From Cyanophora paradoxa (taxonomy: Eukaryota > Glaucocystophyceae > Cyanophorales > Cyanophoraceae): a stretch of 64,000 nt of DNA. Made by a program: the position numbers and the translations under genes. The DNA is taken from positions 111,917 through 175,916 of the forward strand of contig QPMI01000544.1 of the NCBI GenBank assembly GCA_004431415.1, read 5' to 3'. Positions 1 to 9,372 of the stretch are shown here, in pieces (within the stretch, counting starts at the first letter, position 1; each line of letters begins with the position of its first letter). Below the pieces are notes generated by a model, which saw only the letters and a list, made by a program, of their open reading frames with translations, did not search any database and was not told the origin of the DNA.

Positions 1-713
1 CCGGAGTTCTTTAGGCGGGCACCGCGCATGGCCAGGATTTGGAGGTACTACGGTACATGCATATCCGCCTCACATCCGCCGAGCGCGCGCGCGGGGCCTC
101 GCTGCTCATCATCAGTGGCCTGAATATCATAGTATCATGGCATGATCATGACAGCTAGCGCTGCGCATGCGGCCCGGCAGCCCTGCAACTGACAGCTGCA
201 GCCTGCAGAACGTGTCGATGTCGTGCATGCGCGTACGGGCTTTAGGTGTGTCGAATTCAAATTCAAAAAATCTAATGCTGTGCACTTGCGCGTGCAAAAA
301 GCACGCCCCAATTTCAGCGGTACTGCAAGAAAGAATTCAAAAGGACTGCAGGCTGCGAGCTGTCTCTGTGAAAGAGCTGAAAAGGTTCGAATTCTGCAGC
401 TGTACATGCGCGAGACGCGCTCACGCCTGCGATACTACGATGCAGGCGGGGGGCCCGCGCACGGGGGCTCCGGCCGGAGCTCTTGCCGGCCGCGGATTGC
501 GGGACCCGAAGCTAATTTTAGTTGCTAGAAGATGAAATGAAATAATCTGAATGAAACTGACGTGGGGACTTCTAGATGCTAGAACTTAGAGAAGGTCTGA
601 AGGACAACGGGTGAAAGAGAATTCGCCGAGAGAGCTTCCGATCGAGAGAAGAGAAAGGGAGCCCAGGAACTTGTGGGGCGGGGGTACAAGGAGGAGGACC
701 TCCTAGGAGCCGC
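1..713. other. Intergenic, palindrome-rich; no gene seen
   Basis: I see no convincing coding region here. The stretch carries many short self-complementary words (GAATTC, GCATGC, CTGCAG, CATGATCATG, GAGCTC, GCGCGC). Short open frames exist on both strands, but they have no domain, no repeat structure and no codon pattern. From about 540 on it becomes purine-rich and probably includes the 3' untranslated part of the leftward gene that ends at 714. Confidence 0.5.
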
Positions 714-2962
714 TCAGAAGAGCCAGCGCTCGGGCTTGAAGGAGCTGCGGGGGAGGGATTCAGAGGGGGGGAGGGTACGGCACGCCTCATAATCCGACAG
801 CGGAGGCCGCACGGTGTCTTGTCGGCGTCGGTGGCGGCGAAGCGGTCCTGGGGCGGGGGTACCCACGCCGGCGCGGGGGCGTCTCTCGCGCCCTCCTTCG
901 GCGGCGCCGTCGAGTAGACGATGACCTGGGGGAGGGAGGCCAGGCATCAGCATCAAGAGATGAAAGAGCAAGGCCCTTGGCCCATAAGATCAAGCTTAAG
1001 AATGTCGAGTTGCGTTGTTGTTAGGGCACGGAGCCCCGCTGCACTGGGCACCCGCTCTCTCTCCTGCCCCCCGGCCCCTTCATACTTCCGTCAGGCTCGC
1101 CCGCCCGCCCGCCCGCGCGCCCACTTGCCTCGCCGCCGTTGTCGTCCAGGCGGTCGTCGTAGCGGGCGAAGCGCGGGCCCTCCGCCCGGTTCTTGCACTG
1201 CGCGGCGCGGCGCGGAAGAGGGTCAGATCCGGAGGGGGGGCGCCGAGGGAGGGCGCGGCGGGGGGAGGAGGAGGAGCAGCTCCCCGCCCCTAGGCCCTTG
1301 CCGCGGAAGGGGCAGAGGGGACGCACGCCGGGGCGGCCGTTGCAGTGGAGGTGCGGGCCGTGCGCCTCCTCCACGGCCTTCGCCGGGTCCGCCAGGGCCT
1401 TGTCCCAGCCCCGGTTCAGGGGAGGCGCAGGGCGGAGGGGAGGGGGCGGAGAACCTTCGGGTGGGCGGTGCGGTCCCGGCACATGCAGGGCGGTACCCCC
1501 GCCGCGTCGGCCCCCTCCCCCTCCTCCGCATCGTCCGCCGCCCACACGCGGATGTGCCTGCCTCGGGTTCGGTGCCCAGTTCTTTTTGGGTGGGTACAGA
1601 AAGAAATAAACACGCACCGCTCGGAGCCGTACCCGGGGGCGAATTCCTCCTTCGATTCCAGCTCCCACCAGTCCTGCGGGGGGCGTGACGGGGGTACGGA
1701 ATCGGCTGGGGGGTACCGTAGAACGCACATCGTTCTCGGGGAAATCGCTCTCGGCGTTGTCGTCTTCGGTCCTACGGGGGGGCGGAAAGCGTCGGGGACC
1801 GGGGGAGGGCGCGGCGAGGGGTACGGGTCGCACTCGCGGTGCGCGGGAACGGACAGGGCGCCATTCCGATCCTGCGAACGAAGGTGAGCCGAGCGGCGAA
1901 AGCCGCGAAGGGGGGGGGGTACGCGAACCTCCCAGTAGGAGGGCGGGCCCAGCGAGAGGTTGTCAAGCCAGCTGCGCGCCTTCTTGCGGCGGTTCATTCG
2001 GCCCTTCGGGCGCCCGCTCTGCAGGTTGTCCTCCTGTACCCCGCTCGGACCGAGCGGAGGGAAGCAGGCGCAGAGGGGTACGCACCTCCTGCTGGAAGAC
2101 GAGGGGCTCATCGGAGGGCGGGGGCGGAGACCCGGCCTCCTCGCGCCAGAGGGCCTCGTCCTTCCGCCGGACCATGGCGTACGTCCCGCCCTCCGAGCTG
2201 CGAGCGAGTTAGGCGTGGCAGAGACCACGCGAGGAGGGGGGGTACGCGACGCACCGGGAGACGAACTCGCGGAGGTCGTCGCGCTTCTCGTACATGCTCG
2301 GGATCGCGCGCGAGGCGTCCCCAGAAGGCTCCTTCCGCAGCCGCAGCGCTTCCGTCTCTTCTTGCGGCCCCGAACCCTCCGCCTCCCCGTGCGGAAATCT
2401 GCTGAGCGCGGGCGGCGTTGAGGAAGCGGCGACCGGCGATCGAATTCGAATTCGAAGCCGGGGGCACCCGTCGGCGACGCGCGTGATCATCTCTTGGTCG
2501 CCAATGGTCGAAACCTGCTCGACGAGCTCGTCGAAGTCCCCGAAATCCTCGTCGATGTCGATCTCGTCCGCAGAGCGCCCAAAGCTGAAGTCCGCATCCC
2601 CGCCCGGCCGCTGCTCGCACGAGACCTGCAGCTGCGTCGGACGAATCTGCAGCAACGTTAGAAACCGAATCTGGCTTCCCCTCGCTAGGACGTGCGCAAA
2701 GGCCGGATGGGTGGGCAGCCAGGGGAGAGCGGCAACGCACCTGGGCCACGCCGCCCTGCGAGAAGAAGCTGCGAGACGCATGGCCGGAGAAGAAGAAGCG
2801 CTGATTGGAACGGAGACGTGCACTGACGGGCCGCCGCCGCCCGGCCGCCGGAGGGACGGGACAAATCGCATGAGCGGAAGGGGCGCCGTCGCGTACGCCA
2901 GGAAGTTCTTCCCGCGTACGCTCCAGAGGCGGCGGGTGCGCGCTCACGAAGGCCGGCTGCAT
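714..2962 (-). CDS. Unrecognised conserved-looking spliced protein
   Basis: This leftward gene is reconstructed from short exons separated by introns of about 40-110 nt. Readable pieces in order are: FFSQGGVAQ (near 2,740); a segment from IRPTQLQVSCEQ through the acidic DEIDIDEDFGDFDELVEQ (2,531-2,650); SMYEKRDDLREFVSR (near 2,290); MVRRKDEALWREEAG (near 2,150); RRKKARSWLDNLSLGPPSYWE (near 1,960); DWWELESKEEFAPGYGSER (near 1,650); HIRVWAADDAEEG (near 1,540); WDKALADPAKAVEEAHGPHL (near 1,380); CKNRAEGPRFARYDDRLDDN (near 1,170); VIVYSTAPPKEGA (near 910); and the C-terminus DADKTPSFKPERWLF with its stop at 714-716. The splice joins keep frame wherever I could test them. The 5' end is not resolved: 2,962 is the best ATG, but an upstream exon is possible. 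It lies head-to-head with the RSPH14-like gene. I do not recognise the family. The acidic and charged segments suggest a soluble, non-membrane protein. Confidence 0.55.
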
Positions 2963-3258
2963 GCTGGATAAGATTCTCGCCCGAAGGGCCGCGACGGCAG
3001 ACGCCGGCTTCTTGCTGTCGTGCTAGCTGTTCTGAAGTCCGAATAGCTTCAGTTGAGGGCTGTGGCGAAGCCCGCAACGACGAGCTCAAAGTTTCCGGGG
3101 TACGATGCAATTCAATTTCGGCAGCGAGCGACTTCGAGAGACGGCATTGTAGCAGCGCAGCTTGCGAGGAGTGAGCAGACCTTTGACCAGCATCCAGCAT
3201 TCTTCGCGGGATCCAGGACGGTGATTGAGGCCTGGCGGACCTCAGCTAGCCGGTAGCG
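2963..3258. promoter_or_regulatory. Head-to-head intergenic region of two divergent genes
   Basis: About 300 bp separate the leftward gene (starting near 2,962) from the rightward RSPH14-like gene (starting near 3,259), so both promoters must lie in it or overlap their first exons. It carries no recognisable TATA box. The call rests on position only. Confidence 0.35.
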
Positions 3259-4748
3259 ATGTGGAGCGTCATCAGGAAGCGGCAGGGTGCGACATGTGGA
3301 GCCTGCCGCTGACAGAGATAGCACACCGGCCGCCGCCGGGGCGCGCGGCTGACCCTCAAGCAGGTCTGGAGTATCCTCTCAACAGGGAACACGAGGAGGG
3401 TTGGAAAGAGGGAGTGAACAGACAAGATGCGTTCACGGAGAACGCGGAGCACTTCGCTCGCTTCGAGGTGGCGGCGAACCCGAAGCCGCAGGACCCGACT
3501 TCGGTCAACCTCGCCTACGGGGACTTCGCCTACCCGAAGCTCGTGCGCCGGCGCTAGCTACGACGCCGCGGCGAGCGCCCGGCGACCCACCCGAGCCCGC
3601 CCCGCGCAGGTGCGGCAGATTGAGGACGAGCTGCTCGTCATCCGGCAGAAGGCGCTCTCGCGCCTCGCGCTCCTCACGAGGAAGTACGAGCACGTCATGA
3701 AGCTCATCGAGGCCGGTGCGCCGCCGCCGCCGCCCGCCGCCGCGCCCGCCCGCCGCCGCCGCGCCGACCGCCGCCGACCGCCGGTGCCGCAGGGGCGACG
3801 GCGGCGCTGACGCGGCTGCTGCGGGACCGGGACGCGACGGTGCGGAGGATAACGTGCGAAGCGCTTTACTACTTCGCGGAGCACAAGCAGGGCGTCGCCG
3901 ACTTCGTGGACAACTTTACGCTGGAGGCCATGCTCCCGCTCCTCCACGACGAGGACGTGGGTGTGAGGAGGCAGCTGCACGCCGCCGTGCACATGGCGAG
4001 CGCCAGCGAGCGCGGCGCGCGCCAGCTCCTGCACGCCAAGTACATGCCCACCGTCGTCGAGAAGCTCCTCTCCGACGTCGACGACATCAAGGTGCCGCAC
4101 CCGTACCCCCCGCCCGCTTCCTCCCCCGTCGCCCCGCCGACCCTCGGGGGGGGGTACAGGAGAAGCTGCTGGAGACGACGGCGCGGCTGGTGGCGTACGA
4201 GGAGGGTACGACGGCGGCCATCGCGCACAGGGGCGTACCCGCCCTCGTCTCCCTCCTCCGGCACGGGGACGCCCCCGTCCGCGAGGGGGCCGTCCGCTGC
4301 CTCGGACTCATCTGGTACCCCCCCCCTCCGCCCCGCCTGCTCCCTTCCCCGCACGCTCGAGCCCCGGCGCAGCCAGTTCAAGGAGGGCAAGCTGGCCTGC
4401 CTCGCCCCGGAGCTCGGCACGGTGCGCCTAGCCGCCCCGCCCCGCGCCCCGAGGCGCCGCGTGAACGAACGCTCGTCCGCCCGCTCTCGCGCGCAGACGA
4501 ACGCGCTGGTGAACCTGCTGGAGGACCCTTCGCCCCCCGTGCGGCGCGAGGCGGCCGGCGCCCTCATGGCGACCACCATCGAGATCCTCGGCAAGAACGA
4601 GGTACCCCCCGCAGGCCGCCTTCCCCTCAGCCAGCCGCCGCATCGCCGACCGGCGCCTTCCCAGGTCGTGTCGGCCGTGGGCGTCGTACCCCTGCTCCTC
4701 GCCCTCGTCACGAGCGAGGACACGACGGCCGCCCGCAATGCGATCCAG
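3259..4748 (+). CDS. RSPH14: Radial spoke head 14 (RSPH14/RTDR1) homologue, 3'-truncated
   Basis: This is an armadillo-repeat protein of the flagellar radial spoke. Exon 1 probably starts at 3,259 and splices (GTGCGAC...CAAGCAG) into the exon at about 3,363; an unspliced start at 3,294 is the alternative. Recognisable pieces are VNLAYGDFAYPKLVRQIEDE with QKALSRLALL (family N-terminus), DRDATVRRITCEALYYFAEH and HDEDVGVRRQLHAAVH (ARM repeats), VPALVSLLRHGDAPVREGAV, LVNLLEDPSPPVRREAAGAL and VVPLLLALVTSEDTTAARNA. The GALMATTIEI segment followed by an ARNAIQ motif matches the end part of the family's core. Introns are about 45-80 nt and in phase. The last readable exon ends at 4,748 with a normal donor (gtccgcc), but the expected final C-terminal exon is missing: tRNA-derived sequence begins 35 nt later. 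The gene is therefore either truncated here or its last exon was displaced. Confidence 0.82.
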
Positions 4749-4782
4749 GTCCGCCGCGCCCCGCCACGCCCGCCCGCCCGCC

Positions 4783-4840
4783 TTGGTTAGAGCGCATCCT
4801 TAGTAAGGATGAGGTCGGTGGTTCGAATCCGCCTAGAGGC
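4783..4840 (+). pseudogene. 5'-truncated tRNA-Thr(AGT) copy
   Basis: These 58 nt match positions 16-73 of the two complete tRNA-Thr genes at 28,152 and 28,289 with no difference that I can see. They include part of the D arm, the anticodon stem-loop with AGT, the T arm (GGTTCGAATCC) and the acceptor 3' strand. The first 15 nt (5' acceptor strand and D-stem 5' half) are absent, so no cloverleaf can form. A TTTT run follows at once, as at a Pol III terminator. It abuts the broken 3' end of the RSPH14-like gene. Confidence 0.85.
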
Positions 4841-5050
4841 TTTTCATCCCAAGTGGATGGCTGTTCGAATCCTGACGGGCCCTCTTTTTCCAACACGCCT
4901 CCATTCATTTGGTACTACGGTAGCGCAGCGGGGAAGCTGGGCTTGCGCAACTAGTCTGGACTCTGGGGCCTGGCCAGGGCCTTTCACTGGTTCAGCTGGT
5001 AGCGCAGCGGGGAAGCGCCTATGCATATATGGGCCATATGCATGTCAGCC
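4841..5050 (+). repeat. tRNA-derived fragments in tandem (SINE-like debris)
   Basis: Just after the truncated tRNA-Thr there is a second tRNA-like 3' half (GGCTGTTCGAATCCTGACGG, about 4,858-4,880, followed by CTCTTTTT). Then come two similar segments containing GGTAGCGCAGCGGGGAAG (about 4,919 and 4,999). The second is preceded by TGGTTCAGCTGGTAGCGC, which looks like a D-arm/A-box. The order of 3' halves, T-runs and 5' halves suggests tRNA-derived retroposons or rearranged tRNA genes, not functional tRNAs. Confidence 0.5.
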
Positions 5051-6003
5051 TCGATCGGGCCCTGACTCGTGAGCTGCCAGGCTGAGTATCAGGGGTATGA
5101 CAGGCCGGAAACCCTCTTTTCCAGATGTCCCAGAACTGTATGATTTTAAAAAAGGAGTTCGCGGTGTCTGAGGGGCTTCGTTTGTGCAAAAGCATGGAGC
5201 ATTATACGACTAGACCCGATATCTTTGCAGCCAGGCGGCGTCTATGAACTGGGCTCCGTATGGTCGACCTTGCAACCACGCACAAGCGCTAGCACGCAGT
5301 TCTGGGCGCCGCAAGCAGCTGCGACATGAGGCGCAGGCCAAAACGCAACGTTTCAGCTAGTTAGCCCGCCGCTTAGAGTGACGACGTCGACAGGCGGCCG
5401 CAAGGGGGGTACGCATTGCAGTCAGCAAGCACGACGTCACTCTGCGCCCGCAGACCGTCGGACTCTGCAGGCGCAGCGCTAGCACCGCACGTGAGCAGCT
5501 GTGCGGCCGGCCGCACGCATGTGATCGTGAGCAGCTCTGCTTGAAAATCGCGAGCTCGTTATGATTAGCAGCTATAGGACGCGGAGCGGCAAGCGCACTA
5601 TAGAGCTAGAACAAGTATACAGCATAAGGAATCTATATTAGCTACACGCGCGCATTTGCCGCCCTCTCGCTCGCGTGTGCACGTACGCGTGGTCATTTGA
5701 CCACACAGCATGCGCAGCATATGCATATCGCGCAGCTGCAGCTGCAACTTGCAACCGAGAGCCGGACACTTAGCAGCTCATCTAACACTGTGAGTCGCCT
5801 TACTTTGAAGCTACATAAACTGCCTAACTTGCTCGCAGCGCTAATCCAATCGCTCTCTGTGGCGTGTGGCCAATTGGCCACACAGCAGCTGAACAGAGAA
5901 GCGAGCCTTTTCACGGCGCAACGCGATCAACCGGCGAACGAAAGCGCATGCCGGTACTAATTGCATACTTTCCTTGCTTCCTTCTCTTAAAAACCCATCA
6001 GCA
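5051..6003. other. Intergenic, palindrome-rich; no gene seen
   Basis: I find no supported gene. The sequence is dense in self-complementary words (CATATGCATATG, GCATATGCATATCG, CAGCTGCAGCTGCAACTTGC, GGCCGGCC, GCATGC). Two copies of a 'gtgtggtcaattggccacacagca'-type inverted motif occur near 5,692-5,706 and 5,866-5,886 (TTTGACCACACAGCA and CCAATTGGCCACACAGCA). Confidence 0.45.
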
Positions 6004-8086
6004 GCGGGCCCGCCCCCCTCTCCCTGCCCCCCGGCCGCCCCGCAACCAGGTACCCCCCTTGGGCGCTCCCGGCCGGGGTCCCCCCCTAGGCTCGGCCCCT
6101 CGGGCGCGCTAGCGGCGGGCCCGCGCGCCGTCGCCGTCGCTTTAATCCTGACATCGAATTCTCGGCCGCAGTGAGCCCGCCCCTGCCCCCCGGCCGCCCC
6201 GCAACCAGGTACCCCCTTGGGCGCTGCCGGCCGGGGTCCCCCCCTAGGCTCGGCCCCTCGGGCGCGCTAGCGGCGGGCCCCGCGCGCCGTCGCCGTCGCT
6301 TTAATCCTGACATCGAATTCTCGGCCGCAGTGAGCCCGCCCCCTGCCCCCGGCCGCCCCGCAACCAGGTACCCCCTTGGGCGCTCCCGGCCGGGGTCCCC
6401 GCCTAGGCTCGGCCCCTCGGGCGCGCTAGCGGCGGGCCCCGCGCGCCGTCGCCGTCGCTTTAATCCTGACATCGAATTCTCGGCCGCAGTGAGCCCGCCC
6501 CCTGCCCCCCGGCCGCCCCGCAACCAGGTACCCCCCTTGGGCGCTCCCGGCCGGGGTCCCCCCTAGGCTCGGCCCCTCGGGCGCGCTAGCGGCGGGCCCC
6601 GCGCGCCGTCGCCGTCGCTTTAATCCTGACATCGAATTCTCGGCCGCAGTGAGCCCGCCCCCTGCCCCCGGCCGCCCCGCAACCAGGTACCCCCTTGGGC
6701 GCTCCCGGCCGGGGTCCCCCCTAGGCTCGGCCCCTCGGGCGCGCTAGCGGCGGGCCCCGCGCGCCGTCGCCGTCGCTTTAATCCTGACATCGAATTCTCG
6801 GCCGCAGTGAGCCCGCCCCCTGCCCCCCGGCCGCCCCGCAACCAGGTACCCCCCTTGGGCGCTCCCGGCCGGGGTCCCCCCTAGGCTCGGCCCTCGGGCG
6901 CGCTAGCGGCGGGCCCCGCGCGCCGTCGCCGTCGCTTTAATCCTGACATCGAATTCTCGGCCGCAGTGAGCCCGCCCCTGCCCCCCGGCCGCCCCGCAAC
7001 CAGGTACCCCCTTGGGCGCTCCCGGCCGGGGTCCCCCCTAGGCTCGGCCCTCGGGCGCGCTAGCGGCGGGCCCCGCGCGCCGTCGCCGTCGCTTTAATCC
7101 TGACATCGAATTCTCGGCCGCAGTGAGCCCGCCCCTGCCCCCCGGCCGCCCCGCAACCAGGTACCCCCCTTGGGCGCTCCCGGCCGGGGTCCCCCCCTAG
7201 GCTCGGCCCCTCGGGCGCGCTAGCGGCGGGCCCCGCGCGCCGTCGCCGTCGCTTTAATCCTGACATCGAATTCTCGGCCGCAGTGAGCCCGCCCCCTGCC
7301 CCCCCGGCCGCCCCGCAACCAGGTACCCCCCTTGGGCGCTCCCGGCCGGGGTCCCCCCCTAGGCTCGGCCCCTCGGGCGCGCTAGCGGCGGGCCCCGCGC
7401 GCCGTCGCCGTCGCTTTAATCCTGACATCGAATTCTCGGCCGCAGTGAGCCCGCCCCCTGCCCCCGGCCGCCCCGCAACCAGGTACCCCCCTTGGGCGCT
7501 GCCGGCCGGGGTCCCCCCCTAGGCTCGGCCCCTCGGGCGCGCTAGCGGCGGGCCCCGCGCGCCGTCGCCGTCGCTTTAATCCTGACATCGAATTCTCGGC
7601 CGCAGTGAGCCCGCCCCCTGCCCCCCGGCCGCCCCGCAACCAGGTACCCCCCTTGGGCGCTCCCGGCCGGGGTCCCCCCTAGGCTCGGCCCCTCGGGCGC
7701 GCTAGCGGCGGGCCCCGCGCGCCGTCGCCGTCGCTTTAATCCTGACATCGAATTCTCGGCCGCAGTGAGCCCGCCCCTGCCCCCCGGCCGCCCCGCAACC
7801 AGGTACCCCCCTTGGGCGCTCCCGGCCGGGGTCCCCCCTAGGCTCGGCCCCTCGGGCGCGCTAGCGGCGGGCCCCGCGCGCCGTCGCCGTCGCTTTAATC
7901 CTGACATCGAATTCTCGGCCGCAGTGAGCCCGCCCCCTGCCCCCCGGCCGCCCCGCAACCAGGTACCCCCCTTGGGCGCTCCCGGCCGGGGTCCCCCCCT
8001 AGGCTCGGCCCCTCGGGCGCGCTAGCGGCGGGCCCCGCGCGCCGTCGCCGTCGCTTTAATCCTGACATCGAATTCTCGGCCGCAGA
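6004..8086. repeat. Satellite array, about 13 units of about 158 bp
   Basis: A head-to-tail array. Each unit contains, in order, GGCCGCCCCGCAACCAGGTA, a C-run, TTGGGCGCTCCCGGCCGGGG, CCTAGGCTCGGCCCCTCGGG, CGCGCTAGCGGCGGGCCCCG, CGCGCCGTCGCCGTCGCTTT and AATCCTGACATCGAATTCTC, then GGCCGCAGTGAGCC. The GAATTCTCGGCCGCAG junction recurs near 6,155, 6,315, 6,473, 6,637, 6,791, 6,949, 7,106, 7,266, 7,428, 7,588, 7,748, 7,907 and 8,067. Units differ almost only in the length of C-runs and a few single bases, so the array is young or homogenised. The long open frames across it are by-products of the repeat and shift with every C-run, so I do not call genes. Confidence 0.95.
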
Positions 8087-8930
8087 GAGCCTCCCCCCCC
8101 CACCCACCCCTGCCCACCCCTCCGTTTATGTTATGATGTGAATAATGTACGAGTGAACTCTCGACGACTTCAAGGCTTTTAAGTAGCTGGCTGACGGTGC
8201 CACTGTGGTCTGTCCTAGTGGAATCGTCCGGGCATGGAGCCGTCATTCACAGTATACGTGGGGGCACTAAGCAGCACTAGCTATATAGGCAGCACTAGGC
8301 AGCACTGTGGCACAAAATCTAATTACTACACGCGAGTTCCAGTGAATGGGTGATATATTAGGCTTATATTAGTCTTTATAAGCGATATACATGCTTATGT
8401 TGAGTGCTCATCGAGAGTCCAACCAAGGTCATTCATCATGATGACTGAGTTGGGTGATGATCAGTTGATGTGTTTGAGAGCTCGTTGAACGATTTATCGG
8501 ATTTCCATTAAGCGGGAGGATATCCGAGCCCGATACATGGCATGTATTCTGAAAGCGCTTTTTATTGTCGTTCACATGATATGCTTGAGTCTTATTGATC
8601 TGAATTCCATCCAGAGATAATCAGCTATAAATGATCCAACCCCTCCTGTGCACCCCCCCACAACCTCGAGGCCCGCCTCTTGCCTGCCGCCCGGAGACCT
8701 CGGCTCATCTTAAAGATTCGGCATCCTCGTTCATAGTATGTTGCTTTTCAGTGCTCCGATTCGGGCGCGGGGCCTGCCCTGGGGTGGCCAGGCGCGGTTC
8801 ATCGGGCCCAACACCTCATGCGCCCCCATCACTACCTTGCAATTGAGGCGGGCCTTTCGTCTTGCGCCCGGGGCCCCGGGCTCATCTTCTACATTATATA
8901 TCTCTGTTCCCCGTATTTTTGTTTCGCACA
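8087..8930. other. Intergenic, AT-richer unique sequence; no gene seen
   Basis: This 840-bp spacer between the satellite and the 160-bp triplet repeat shows no coding signal. It begins with a C/CCCACC run, has an AT-rich middle with TATATTAGGCTTATATTAG (8,350-8,370), and contains TGATGATCAGTTGATG-type palindromes. Confidence 0.4.
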
Positions 8931-9372
8931 GCGTTCAGGGGGCGGCGGGGGCAGGGGGGGTGGGTCCCTGCGCGCGCGGCGGTCAGACCCAGGCCATATT
9001 TAGAATCGCTATCCGTCGACGCGCGCTTGTAGGGCCCTCGCCGGGCCATCGGCTGGCGGGGAGCGCGGCCCGGGGCTCGCACCAGGGGTACCGGGTTCAG
9101 GGGGCGGCGGGGGCAGGGGGAGGGTCCCTGCGCGCGCGGCGGTCAGACCCAGGCCATATTTAGAATCGCTATCCGTCGACGCGCGCTTGTAGGGCCCTCG
9201 CCGGGCCATCGGCTGGCGGGGAGCGCGGTCCGGGGCTCGCACCAGGGGTACAGCGTTCAGGGGGCGGCGGGGGCAGGGGGTGGGTCCCTGCGCGCGCGGC
9301 GGTCAGACCCAGGCCATATTTAGAATCTCTATCCGTCGAAGCGCGCTTGTAGCGCCCTCGGCGGGCCTCGAT
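8931..9372. repeat. Three direct repeats of about 160 bp
   Basis: GTTCAGGGGGCGGCGGGGGC recurs at 8,933, 9,095 and 9,255. Each copy continues with TCCCTGCGCGCGCGGCGGTC, AGACCCAGGCCATATTTAGA and ATCCGTCGACGCGCGCTTGT; copies 1 and 2 end CTCGCACCAGGGGTAC. Copy 3 diverges after about 9,370. Differences are single bases and G-run length. Confidence 0.9.

Noticed and set aside
3716-4954. 412-codon frame rich in Pro/Arg across RSPH14
   Set aside because: It runs through introns and is out of frame with the ARM-repeat exons.
6086-8107. Repeated open frames of 60-145 codons across the satellite, both strands
   Set aside because: They are the same repeat unit translated; C-run length changes shift the frame in every unit and no start context or domain exists.
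8931-9372. CRISPR array
   Set aside because: Three 160-bp direct repeats without spacers; nothing in the window has CRISPR repeat-spacer structure.
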